This document shows positions 56,616-64,000 of a stretch of 64,000 bases of DNA, in pieces; the stretch's first letter is position 1; each line of letters begins with the position of its first letter. The stretch is from an uncultured Pelagibacteraceae bacterium (GTDB taxonomy: Bacteria; Pseudomonadota; Alphaproteobacteria; Pelagibacterales; Pelagibacteraceae), in contig CACDFI010000005.1 of assembly GCA_902551985.1 (NCBI GenBank), forward strand, positions 62,001-126,000. The letters run 5' to 3'. The translations under genes were made by a program, and so were the position numbers. Below the pieces are notes generated by a model. The model was given only the letters and a program-made list of their open reading frames with translations, was not told where the DNA came from and made no database searches.

Positions 56616-57700
56616 TTAACCTTAGTTTTTTCAATTATTTCATCATCTAAATTAATCTGAAACATTTTTTTTTCTTTATTAAACAGATTATTTATAAAAT
56701 TAAACATGTTTTTTGCATAAAGATTTGATGCTGAAAATGGCAATCTATTTAAAATATTTGACTCGCCCATAATCTTTACACCATTATTATCAACTACTTG
56801 GTCAACTTTTGTAATTTCTGAATTGCCTCCTTGAGATGCAGCCAAATCATAGATAATTGAGCCTACTGGCATTACATCTATCATATCTTTTTTAATGATA
56901 ATGGGTGCTTTTTTCCCTGGTATCAATGCCGTACAAATAACTATATCAATTTTTTTTAAAGTTTCTTTCAATAATTCCTCTTGCTTCTTTTTGAATTCTA
57001 AAGATGTTTCTTTTGCATATCCACCCTCTGTTTCTAAATTTTCTGCTCCATCTACAATTAAAAATTTTCCACCCAAACTTTCTACCTGTTCTTTAGAGGC
57101 TATTCTTACATCTGTTGCATATACTATTGCTCCCATTCTTTTTGCAGTTGCTATCGCTTGCAATCCTGCAACTCCTGCTCCAACAACCAAAACCTTAGCA
57201 GCTGAGATTGTTCCGGCTGCAGTCATCATCATTGGAATAGCTTTTTGGAAATATGCAAAAGAGTCTACAACAGATTTGTATCCAGCTAAATTTGCTTGAG
57301 AAGATAGTATATCCATAGATTGTGCTCTGGTGATTCTTGGAAGAAGCTCGAGAGAAAAACAACTAGTCTCCTTTAAAATAACTTTTTTCAATCTCTCTTC
57401 ATTATCATAAGGGTTAAGAACTCCAATTAATATTTGATTTTTTTTTAATTTATTTAAATTTTCGTCATTTAAAATAGTCATTTGAACTATTACGTCTGAA
57501 TTTTTTAAAATTTCATCTTCATTGGATAATATTTTTACTCCCTCTTTCTCATATTGTTCATCACTGATTCCTATGTGTGAGGCGTAATCTTTAATTAAAT
57601 TGATTTCTAAACCTAGAGATCTATATTTTTTTATTATATCAGGAGTTATAGCCACTCTTTTTTCTAAATTTTTATTTTCTGATACTGAGCCAACAATCAT
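56612..57700 (-). CDS. Transhydrogenase alpha subunit, soluble NAD(H)-binding part (PntA1)
   Basis: The 362-residue protein binds NAD(H) at the membrane surface. It shows VGSVSENKNLEKRVAITPD (about 3-21), SSQANLAGYKSVVDS, the dinucleotide fold VLVVGAGVAGLQAIATAKRM (about 171-190) and a loop with GGYAKETSLEF that reaches over the NADP domain. Alanine dehydrogenase has a similar fold, but the neighbours pntA2 and pntB settle the call. It is the first gene of the pntA1-pntA2-pntB-tal unit, starting 26 bp beyond rpmJ. Confidence 0.95.
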   Translation of the reverse strand: MIVGSVSENKNLEKRVAITPDIIKKYRSLGLEINLIKDYASHIGISDEQYEKEGVKILSNEDEILKNSDVIVQMTILNDENLNKLKKNQILIGVLNPYDNEERLKKVILKETSCFSLELLPRITRAQSMDILSSQANLAGYKSVVDSFAYFQKAIPMMMTAAGTISAAKVLVVGAGVAGLQAIATAKRMGAIVYATDVRIASKEQVESLGGKFLIVDGAENLETEGGYAKETSLEFKKKQEELLKETLKKIDIVICTALIPGKKAPIIIKKDMIDVMPVGSIIYDLAASQGGNSEITKVDQVVDNNGVKIMGESNILNRLPFSASNLYAKNMFNFINNLFNKEKKMFQINLDDEIIEKTKVK

Positions 57701-57725
57701 TATCTATTTTAATAAGAATTAGACT

Positions 57726-57851
57726 TCATTTTTGTCTGGCTTTAAATTTTGGGTTTTTTTTGTTTATTATATATACCCTACCTCTTCTTCTCACTAATTT
57801 TGAGTTGAGGTCTCTTTTTTTTAACGATTTCAGTGAACTAGCAATTTTCAT
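57726..57851 (-). CDS. rpmJ: Ribosomal protein bL36
   Basis: bL36 is the smallest protein of the large ribosomal subunit. The 41-residue protein begins [18 protein letters not shown] and continues [20 protein letters not shown], a clear match to the alphaproteobacterial form. It has no cysteine and so is the zinc-free type. Its ATG overlaps the epimerase stop codon (ATGA at 57848-57851), so translation is probably coupled to the sugar gene. rpmJ is usually in a ribosomal or solitary context; this linkage is unusual. Confidence 0.95.
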   Translation of the reverse strand: MKIASSLKSLKKRDLNSKLVRRRGRVYIINKKNPKFKARQK

Positions 57852-58735
57852 AAATTTACATTCTTAATAAACGAACTTACATAATCTTTCAAACTTATAA
57901 TACCATATTTTTTAATTACTTTGTTATTTAATGACATATTTGTTAATTCAGACGCATACCTCTCTCCTAATCTTGGAGGTATATATTTGATTTTAGTATT
58001 AAACATATTAGCGACTTCCTTGATTGTATAAGCCCTCTTATGAGAAATACTATAATGAGCGCATTTATTTCGTTGCCAAGCTTCGTAGCAAACTCTTATA
58101 GTGTCTGAAATATGAGTAAACCTTCTAGATTGTGTTCCAGGTTTAACTATGGTTAGAGGTTTTTTATTTATAAACTGATTTTCAAAAATACCTATCACAG
58201 TAGCCATTTTTCCTTTACTTATTTGGTTCTTGCCATAAACGTTATAAAAATAAATTATTTCGTATTTAAATTTAAACCATTTTTTTAGATTTTCTAAAAG
58301 TTCCAAATTTTTTGACTTTGTGAATGCATATGGAGATAGATTTCTATCTTTTCCAGAATTGCCTAAGCTTGCTGAAGTGGCAGAGTATATTAATTTAATA
58401 TTGTTATCTAAACAAAATTTAAAAACTGATTTTGTTCCAATATTATTAGAATCATAACACTCATCAAAATTTTCAAAACTTTGAAATATCCTTGAAAACT
58501 CTCCAAAATGAAAAATAGCTGTTATTTTTTTTTTATACCTACTTAATATCTTTGAAATATTATTAGTATTTCCTCTAATATATTTTATGTTTTTATTTTT
58601 TATATGATTATTTAATGAACCACTTGAGTAATTATCTAAACTCAAAATTTTGAACTTCTTCTTTTGATAGATATAATTTATTAGGTTTGAGCCAACAAAA
58701 CCTGCCCCGCCAGTTACTACTATTATTTTTTTCAT
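57848..58735 (-). CDS. NAD-dependent sugar epimerase/dehydratase (GalE-like SDR)
   Basis: An extended short-chain dehydrogenase acting on nucleotide sugars, most like UDP-glucose 4-epimerase. The 295-residue protein has [18 protein letters not shown] (about 6-23), the aspartate of [10 protein letters not shown] that binds NAD ribose, a YxxxK motif in SPYAFTKSK (about 133-141), and an FYNVYG-like stretch. Compared with typical GalE (about 330 residues) it is short, and the serine region reads SATSASLG. It starts 11 bp after the 5S rRNA 3' end on the same strand, with no visible terminator between. The exact sugar is unknown. Confidence 0.85.
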   Translation of the reverse strand: MKKIIVVTGGAGFVGSNLINYIYQKKKFKILSLDNYSSGSLNNHIKNKNIKYIRGNTNNISKILSRYKKKITAIFHFGEFSRIFQSFENFDECYDSNNIGTKSVFKFCLDNNIKLIYSATSASLGNSGKDRNLSPYAFTKSKNLELLENLKKWFKFKYEIIYFYNVYGKNQISKGKMATVIGIFENQFINKKPLTIVKPGTQSRRFTHISDTIRVCYEAWQRNKCAHYSISHKRAYTIKEVANMFNTKIKYIPPRLGERYASELTNMSLNNKVIKKYGIISLKDYVSSFIKNVNL

Positions 58736-58746
58736 TAGATTTGTAA

Positions 58747-58862
58747 GCCTGGCAACGTCCTACTCTTCCGTGTCTTAAGACAAAGTACCATCGGCGCAGA
58801 AAGGCTTGACTTCCGAGTTCGGAATGGGATCGGGTATTACCCTTTCGCAATAATCACCAGGC
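58747..58862 (-). rRNA. rrf: 5S ribosomal RNA, separated from 16S and 23S
   Basis: On the minus strand the gene begins GCCTGGTGATTATTGCG and ends GGACGTTGCCAGGC; the two ends pair as helix I. Inside are the conserved CCCGATCCCATTCCGAACTC segment and GCCGATGGTACT of loop E. About 116 nt. No 23S or 16S lies within the window; surface-polysaccharide genes lie upstream. In SAR11 genomes a hypervariable region is known between 23S and 5S, which fits. End positions are approximate by a few bases. Confidence 0.96.
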
Positions 58863-58867
58863 TCGTT

Positions 58868-58896
58868 TTAATACTAAAAATATATAAAATTGTAAA
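58868..58896 (-). promoter_or_regulatory. Candidate promoter of 5S rRNA
   Basis: On the minus strand TTTACA (58891-58896) and TATTAA (58868-58873) are separated by exactly 17 bp. The predicted start, about 7 nt after the -10 box, falls at 58861, within a base of the 5S 5' end. The 5S gene can therefore be transcribed on its own. Confidence 0.6.
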
Positions 58897-58964
58897 GTTT
58901 AATTTAATTTTTTATTTTAGATTGTTTGTTAAAATAGTTAAACTTTGTAATAAAAATAGAATAT

Positions 58965-60212
58965 TTAGTTATTTTTTTTTGAGTAAATTGATTGAAGATA
59001 AAAACCAGCTGGTAAGCTATATACAATTATCATCCAATTAGTAAAAAAATTTCCATTAGGTGAGAAAGGCCAAACTGTTATAAGAATTCCTGCTAACAAA
59101 CAAACCTGATAATCAGTCAAATGCCTTTTCTGCTTAAGTAAAACAGTTTTTAGCTGTGTTATAGATTGAAATAAAACATAACAAAAAGTAATAAATAAAA
59201 AGCTAAAACCGACAATCCCAGTTTCAACTAAAAGCTGAATATAAAAATTGTGTGGATGAGAAGAGCAAGGAAATCTACCAACCGAGTAATTTTTTTCAGA
59301 ACATTTAATTCTAAACATTTTTGGACCATGTCCTAAAATTGGCTTATCTTTAAACATTTTAATGGCTGTTCTTATATGGCTATCATGTTGTTCGGAAAAA
59401 ATAGTTGGCTTTTTAGAATTTTCAACAAAACCCATATCCTTTGCAGGAATTAAAAACATTCTTTCTGTTAATTTTGGTGAATTGATGCTTAAAACTGTGA
59501 TAGCTAAGATAGCTAATAAAAAAGTGATTAATCTGAATATTTGATATTCTTTAATTAACAAAATAATAAACATTGTTGATAAATTTAAAAAGAAGAAAGC
59601 AGTCCTCTCTCCTGACATATAAATCAATACATCAACTAAAATAAATAAAAGTGCAACAAAGTATATTTCAAATTTTTTTTTTTTCTTGAATAAAAAGAAA
59701 GCAAATAATAGAGGGAATAATCTTGATAAGTATGATCCCATAATTAACTCATCACCGAAAAAAGAAGAAATACGAGTACCAATTAATTTAAAGCCTATTA
59801 TGTTTTCTCCATAGTAAAATTGATAATAACCGTCAATTACCAATCCTGAAAAACAAATTATTAGTATATAATAAAAATAATTTAAAATTCTTTTGTCTTT
59901 ATCTATGAGATACCAAATTAAACAACTAAATATTCCAATTCTAAAATAAAACAATGAGCTTTTTAAACTAAAAAATATTTTGTCTGATAGTAGACTACAT
60001 ATTATTGCAATTAAACAAAAAAGGAAAAATATTAATAATGGTTTATTTAAAATATAATCGAAGTTTTTTTCTTTCAAAAGATAGTAAAGAAAAATTAAGG
60101 TTGATGAACTTACTATTAAATCAGGCAAAAAAGGACCTAAAATTAACAAAGGTATGATGGATACTATTAAAAAATTAACTAGAACTGAGTTGAAGTTTTT
60201 AAAATTATACAT
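58965..60212 (-). CDS. O-antigen ligase-family membrane protein
   Basis: Proteins of this family (WaaL, Wzy_C domain) join or polymerise O-antigen or other surface glycans. The 415-residue protein is a multi-span membrane protein with about ten to eleven hydrophobic segments. A large periplasmic loop holds PCSSHPHNFYIQLLVETGIV (about 320-339), the HPHN-LxxLxxxG pattern of the family. Whether it is a ligase or a polymerase cannot be said. It is the first gene of the surface-glycan block upstream of 5S and shares a 161-bp divergent region with the WecA-like gene. Confidence 0.87.
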   Translation of the reverse strand: MYNFKNFNSVLVNFLIVSIIPLLILGPFLPDLIVSSSTLIFLYYLLKEKNFDYILNKPLLIFFLFCLIAIICSLLSDKIFFSLKSSLFYFRIGIFSCLIWYLIDKDKRILNYFYYILIICFSGLVIDGYYQFYYGENIIGFKLIGTRISSFFGDELIMGSYLSRLFPLLFAFFLFKKKKKFEIYFVALLFILVDVLIYMSGERTAFFFLNLSTMFIILLIKEYQIFRLITFLLAILAITVLSINSPKLTERMFLIPAKDMGFVENSKKPTIFSEQHDSHIRTAIKMFKDKPILGHGPKMFRIKCSEKNYSVGRFPCSSHPHNFYIQLLVETGIVGFSFLFITFCYVLFQSITQLKTVLLKQKRHLTDYQVCLLAGILITVWPFSPNGNFFTNWMIIVYSLPAGFYLQSIYSKKNN

Positions 60213-60359
60213 AAAAAATATTAATTATTTAACTTCATAATATATCTTTCATTATCACTTTATTAATTTTTACTCAATTAAAGATCTTGGTTAATTAAAT
60301 ATATCTAAAACAATATAATTGTTACGTAGTTTTAATTCTTTAAAAAAGTGTTAGTTCGT

Positions 60360-60365
60360 TATAAT
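60360..60365 (+). promoter_or_regulatory. Candidate -10 box of the WecA-like gene
   Basis: A perfect TATAAT (60360-60365) lies 8 nt before the ATG at 60374. The -35 element is poor (TCTTTA near 60337-60342). The resulting mRNA would be leaderless or nearly so. The remainder of the 161-bp divergent gap is plain AT-rich sequence in which I see no further motif. Confidence 0.45.
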
Positions 60366-60373
60366 AATTTTAA

Positions 60374-61372
60374 ATGATAAGTTCTTTATTAATATATCTT
60401 TTTCTAAGCTTTTTGATTTTAATCCTATTATCAAAAATATCCTATAAATTAAATTTAGTAGACATACCAAACAAAAGAAAATTACATTCAAAACCTACTG
60501 CTTATACTGGAGGAATAGCATTAAGTATTATTTTACTACTCTCTCTACAGATTTTTAATATTTTAGGAAAAGATTTAAGTGCAATTATTTCAATAGCTTT
60601 TTTAATATCTATTGTTGGTTTAATTGATGACAGGTATCATTTAAATATAGGAGGCAAATTGAGTTTGCAAATTATTCCTATATTTTACTTAATTGTTTTT
60701 GAAAAATTATTTTTAAAAGATCTTGGAAACTATGATTATTTTGCTTTAGGATTAGGCTCATTTTCAGTTCCTTTTTCATTATTGTGTGTTTTATTTTTGA
60801 TCAATGCTTTTAATTATTTTGATGGGATAGATGGCTCATTAGGATTTACCTCACTAACAGTACTAATTATTTTATTTTTTTTAATTACAGATGAGACTAT
60901 TAAATTACTCTTATTATCAATATTTTTACTTTTAATTCTTTTTTTATTTTTTAATTTTGCAATTTTTAAACTACCAAAATTATTCTTGGGTGATAGTGGA
61001 AGCTTATTATTAGGTTTTATAATCTCATTCATTTTAATCCTCTTAGCTAAAAATAATTTGGTTCATCCAATTCTACTGGCATGGTCTGTTTCAATATTTG
61101 TTTACGAATTTTTGTCCATCAATTTAATTAGAATTAAAAATAAAAAAGACCCTTTTAAACCAGGGCTTGACCATTTACATCACTTATTTTTAAATAAAAC
61201 AAAATCAATTTTTTTATCAAATTTTTTAATGTGTTTTTCAAATATATTTTTATTTTTTATAGGTTATTTTTCTTTTAAATTTTTAAGTTCTGTAGCATCA
61301 TTGATTTTATTTATTATTTTTTTTGGTGTTTTTTTTATCTTGAGAAGATTTTTTTTAAAACAGGGAATTTAA
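60374..61372 (+). CDS. WecA/TagO-like undecaprenyl-phosphate sugar-1-phosphate transferase
   Basis: Enzymes of this family attach the first sugar phosphate to undecaprenyl phosphate, starting O-antigen or capsule chains. The 332-residue protein has about ten membrane segments and the motifs DIPNKRKLHSKPTAYTGGIA (about 30-49), GLIDDRYHLNIGGK with catalytic acids, NAFNYFDGIDG, LFLGDSGSLLLGF and the C-terminal GLDHLHHLFL. These place it with WecA, WbpL and TagO rather than MraY. The donor sugar is unknown. It is the only plus-strand gene of this block. Confidence 0.92.
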   Translation: MISSLLIYLFLSFLILILLSKISYKLNLVDIPNKRKLHSKPTAYTGGIALSIILLLSLQIFNILGKDLSAIISIAFLISIVGLIDDRYHLNIGGKLSLQIIPIFYLIVFEKLFLKDLGNYDYFALGLGSFSVPFSLLCVLFLINAFNYFDGIDGSLGFTSLTVLIILFFLITDETIKLLLLSIFLLLILFLFFNFAIFKLPKLFLGDSGSLLLGFIISFILILLAKNNLVHPILLAWSVSIFVYEFLSINLIRIKNKKDPFKPGLDHLHHLFLNKTKSIFLSNFLMCFSNIFLFFIGYFSFKFLSSVASLILFIIFFGVFFILRRFFLKQGI

Positions 61373-61392
61373 AGTATTTTTAGTTTCTAAAT

Positions 61393-62157
61393 TTACATTT
61401 TTGGTTTTTGAACAAATTGTTTAAGACGTGAAATTATTTTATTTATATAGAAGGTATATATATTATTATCTAAACCATTTTCATCAAGAGCATAAAGCAC
61501 ATCCCGATTTTGTTTTATAATATTTTTAATGTTTTTGTTTGATATACCTCCTAATCGCATTTTTACCCATATTTCATTGATATATTTTGATTTAATTTTA
61601 TATAATTCTAAAAATCGCATCATTAGTTCTATATCTGAGATTACTGGATATTTTAAATTAAATGTTCCAAACCTTTTGTATACAGAACTTCTAACAAAGA
61701 AAGTTGGATGTGGTGGACTCCATCCTTTTGAAAAAGAACCTTTTTCAAATTTATTTGATTTCCAATATCGGATAACTTTGGTTATATCTGACCTACTGAC
61801 GTATATTAAATCAGCATAACAAGCATCTATTGATGCATCATCTTTAAAAATTTCAACAACTTTTGAAATTATATTTTGGTTGGCATATAAATCATCTGAA
61901 TGAAGGAAGCCTATTATTTCACCTTTAGAAATTTTAATTCCTTTATTCATTGCATCATAAATACCTTGATCAGGCTCACTTAATATCCTTGAAATATTTT
62001 CAGAATATTTTTTGATTTTTTTTAAGGTGCCATCAGTGCTAAAGCCGTCAACTATAATAAACTCAATATTTTTGTAAGTCTGGCCTAAAACTGATTTTAT
62101 ACAATTTTCAATATAAACCTCAGAATTGTAGCAAACTGTTATAATTGTGACTTTCAT
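61393..62157 (-). CDS. Family 2 glycosyltransferase
   Basis: The 254-residue protein is a GT-A fold transferase. It begins VTIITVCYNSEVYIENCI, has IEFIIVDGFSTDGTL (about 32-46), EPDQGIYDAMNKGI and the metal-binding acid pair in FLHSDDLY (about 84-91), then GWSPPHPTFFVRSSVYKRFG. These features resemble WcaA-like enzymes of O-antigen and colanic acid clusters. No membrane segment is seen. It starts 1 bp after the MBOAT gene ends. Donor and acceptor are unknown. Confidence 0.92.
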   Translation of the reverse strand: MKVTIITVCYNSEVYIENCIKSVLGQTYKNIEFIIVDGFSTDGTLKKIKKYSENISRILSEPDQGIYDAMNKGIKISKGEIIGFLHSDDLYANQNIISKVVEIFKDDASIDACYADLIYVSRSDITKVIRYWKSNKFEKGSFSKGWSPPHPTFFVRSSVYKRFGTFNLKYPVISDIELMMRFLELYKIKSKYINEIWVKMRLGGISNKNIKNIIKQNRDVLYALDENGLDNNIYTFYINKIISRLKQFVQKPKM

Positions 62158-63603
62158 TTAAAATTGAAAATAAATAAATTGGTTTATTGCTCTGAAAAAT
62201 ATAATTACAAGTGAAGTGAGTATCATAATGAAAATGCTATCAAAAATTAAACTAATATATTTTGAAGAATTTATTATTGGTGATACTTTTTCTTTAAATA
62301 AGTAAACAAGAAAAAATCCGATTAAAACTAAAAATGTAATTAAATAAGTATTTTCTCTCATACCTAACCATGTATATTTGAAAGGGTTAAATAATTTAGA
62401 CCACATTGAAAAAGCATCAGATAAAGAGCTTGCTCTAAATGGTATCCATGACAACATCATAATTGGCAATGTTAAAGAAATTCCTGCTAAAGTTTTAAAC
62501 CAATTTGGAAATTTTGATATTTTAGGTTGAGTTATGCGATAAATACTTATTATTGCTGCATGGTATAAGCCCCAAATTAAAAATGTCCAATTTGCTCCAT
62601 GCCATAGACCCATTATACCCATTGTAGTAAATAAAGATTTTTTACTCCCTTTGGTTTTAACAACTCTTTCAAGTCCTCCCTCTGATCTATTTAGAACTTT
62701 AATATTATTTAAAGGCAAATAAAGATAGTCTCTTATCCAGCTGGATAATGAAATGTGCCATCTACGCCAAAACTCCTTAGGTGAAGATGCAATGTAAGGA
62801 AAATTAAAATTATTAGGAAAAATTATTCCTAACATTCTTGCACTTCCTAAGGCAATGAATGAATATCCACTGAAATCAAAATAAATTTGAAAACCAAACA
62901 AAAAAGCTAAAGTCCAAACATCAATAGCAGACATATTTTCAACATTTATTGCAAAACCAGTATCAACTAAAATTGATAGATTATCTGCAAGCACTACTTT
63001 TAAAAATAGACCAAACAAAATTAATCTCATACCTATATATATAAAATTTATTGAAAATGTAGGTCTGTTGTTAAATTGAGGTATTACTTCTTTAGCTCGT
63101 AAAATAGGGCCTGCTACTAGTTGAGGAAAAAAAGTTACATAACATGCAAATAATATAAAATCTTTTTCAGGTTTAATAAATCCCCTATAAACGTCTAAGG
63201 TATAACTTATTGTCTGGAAAGTATAAAAGCTTATACCTAAAGGAAGTATTATTTTAAAAGTAATAGAATCTATATTCCCACCAAAAAAATTAATTAATCC
63301 TATTGAATTCTCAGCAAAAAAAATAAGATATTTAAAATAAAATAAAAGCCCAATATTTGTTACCAAACTTATTAGCAATAATTTAGATTTTCTTTTTTTA
63401 TGAACAATTTGCATTTTTTGAGAAACTATCCAGTCAACAATTACAGATATTAATAAAACTGGTATAAATTTTATTTTCCAGAAACCATAAAAAATTAAGC
63501 TAGAGAAAAAAATCAAACTTAAACGGGCTCTATAAGGCAATAACCAGTATAGTGAAACGACTACTATCAAAAGAAGTAGGTAAGTTAAAGAATTAAAAAT
63601 CAT
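62158..63603 (-). CDS. MBOAT-family membrane O-acyltransferase (AlgI-like)
   Basis: AlgI-type proteins move acetyl or other acyl groups across the membrane for transfer to exported polysaccharides. The 481-residue protein has about eleven membrane segments and the family signatures FPQLVAGPILRAKEVIPQF, EFWRRWHISLSSWIRDYLYL (about 277-296) and the histidine motif GLWHGANWTFLIWGLYHAA. DltB is similar but shorter. It lies 2 bp after the SGNH-domain gene, the usual partner in a two-part acylation system. Confidence 0.92.
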   Translation of the reverse strand: MIFNSLTYLLLLIVVVSLYWLLPYRARLSLIFFSSLIFYGFWKIKFIPVLLISVIVDWIVSQKMQIVHKKRKSKLLLISLVTNIGLLFYFKYLIFFAENSIGLINFFGGNIDSITFKIILPLGISFYTFQTISYTLDVYRGFIKPEKDFILFACYVTFFPQLVAGPILRAKEVIPQFNNRPTFSINFIYIGMRLILFGLFLKVVLADNLSILVDTGFAINVENMSAIDVWTLAFLFGFQIYFDFSGYSFIALGSARMLGIIFPNNFNFPYIASSPKEFWRRWHISLSSWIRDYLYLPLNNIKVLNRSEGGLERVVKTKGSKKSLFTTMGIMGLWHGANWTFLIWGLYHAAIISIYRITQPKISKFPNWFKTLAGISLTLPIMMLSWIPFRASSLSDAFSMWSKLFNPFKYTWLGMRENTYLITFLVLIGFFLVYLFKEKVSPIINSSKYISLIFDSIFIMILTSLVIIFFRAINQFIYFQF

Positions 63604-63605
63604 AA

Positions 63606-64000
63606 CTATTCAGATAATTTTAAAATCTTTTTAAATTCTAAAAATATTGCTTTGGCTAATAAATTATGACCTTCAGCTTGAAAATGCATAAAATCTACCT
63701 CTTCTTCCTTTTTTAAAGAAGTTGAAGCTTTCTTGCCCCATAATTTTGCAGGTATTAAGTTTTCTAAATTTGCAAAATTAGTTTCATAATGTTTTGTAAT
63801 TTCACTAATTTCATGCTTAAAATTAACATACTGACTAATATTATAAGGAATTTTAATATCATTTCTTATTGGTGGTATATAAACTATAACATTTACTTCA
63901 TTTTCAATTGCCAATGATAAAATATCCTTTAATGCATTTATATTATTTGCATATCTACCTTTTATAATTTTACGAGTAGTTGTAGCTTTTATTCCAAAAA
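63606..64000 (-). CDS. SGNH-hydrolase-like protein, C-terminal part (cut by window edge)
   Basis: The frame is open to the window edge, so the 5' end lies beyond 64000. About 131 C-terminal residues are visible. Near the end, EEVDFMHFQAEGHNLLAKAI contains the Asp-x-x-His pair of SGNH hydrolases (DFMH), and VIVYIPPIRND resembles the segment before it. AlgX/AlgJ and DltD-like proteins with this domain partner AlgI-type MBOAT proteins, as here. It probably transfers the acyl group to the glycan in the periplasm. The internal TTG at 63912-63914 is not the start. Confidence 0.78.
   Translation of the reverse strand, partial: FGIKATTTRKIIKGRYANNINALKDILSLAIENEVNVIVYIPPIRNDIKIPYNISQYVNFKHEISEITKHYETNFANLENLIPAKLWGKKASTSLKKEEEVDFMHFQAEGHNLLAKAIFLEFKKILKLSE

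Noticed and set aside
58632..58850. Open frame covering most of the 5S rRNA gene and the epimerase start
   Set aside because: The conserved 5S sequence and structure explain the region; the translated product has no protein-like features.

Overview
The window looks like a chromosome segment of a SAR11 (Candidatus Pelagibacter, Alphaproteobacteria) type bacterium. The DNA is very AT-rich, genes abut or overlap by a few bases, and almost no spacer exceeds 100 bp. Several traits are alphaproteobacterial: a circularly permuted tmRNA gene, the order yebC / ruvC-like / tolQRAB-pal-cpoB / tilS / ftsH, hflK-hflC-DUF2065-deg protease, a DUF1013 (TrcR-like) gene and a split pntA. A 5S rRNA gene standing alone beside cell-surface glycan genes matches the known SAR11 layout, in which a hypervariable region lies between 23S and 5S. 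The assignment rests on gene content and order read by eye; no database search was possible.

Layout. 1-3.8 kb: branched-chain amino acid genes (leuA partial, ilvC, ilvH, ilvB). 3.9-10.1 kb: miaA, a periplasmic Deg protease, DUF2065, hflC, hflK, mrp and thyX. 10.2-10.5 kb: permuted tmRNA and tRNA-Leu(GAG). 10.6-18.8 kb: nadA-nadC, pyruvate phosphate dikinase, glycyl-tRNA synthetase and an S49 peptidase. 18.9-24.7 kb: isoprenoid and cofactor genes (ispB-like, pdxH, aroC, dxs, ispA, xseB). 24.7-29.2 kb: a Sua5/TsaC-type gene, an ABC-2 exporter pair, tRNA-Arg(UCG), an RluD-type pseudouridine synthase and rpoH. 29.2-44.5 kb: a long minus-strand run from purA through thiD, glmM, folP, ftsH, tilS, the Tol-Pal system, a phage-type RuvC, yebC, a YmdB-type phosphoesterase and 5-formyltetrahydrofolate cyclo-ligase. 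44.5-45.3 kb: zapA and a coiled-coil gene. 45.3-53.5 kb: a plus-strand run of tkt-gap-pgk-fba-thiE-efp-suhB, then rpmE, a TrcR-like gene and rpsU. 53.5-57.7 kb: a SIS-domain isomerase, initiator tRNA-Met, a small transaldolase and a three-gene proton-translocating transhydrogenase. 57.7-58.9 kb: rpmJ, a sugar epimerase and 5S rRNA. 59.0-64.0 kb: O-antigen ligase-like, WecA-like, GT2, MBOAT and SGNH genes, the edge of a surface-glycan region.

How the genes work together. tkt, gap, pgk, fba, a transaldolase and PPDK form most of a gluconeogenic and pentose-phosphate core, and the transhydrogenase links NADH, NADPH and the proton gradient. thiD and thiE are both present, consistent with thiamine made from a salvaged pyrimidine. 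Tol-Pal with CpoB maintains the outer membrane, and FtsH, HflKC, the Deg protease and RpoH form the protein quality-control set.

The least ordinary signals are these. rpsU has no ATG, GTG or TTG start and appears to begin at ATT behind a strong GGAGG. The solitary 5S gene has its own well-placed promoter and heads a 5S / epimerase / rpmJ unit. A phage-type RuvC sits in the ruvC position with ruvA and ruvB absent. Several promoters lie so close to start codons that leaderless mRNAs are predicted. No insertion sequence, prophage or CRISPR array was seen.
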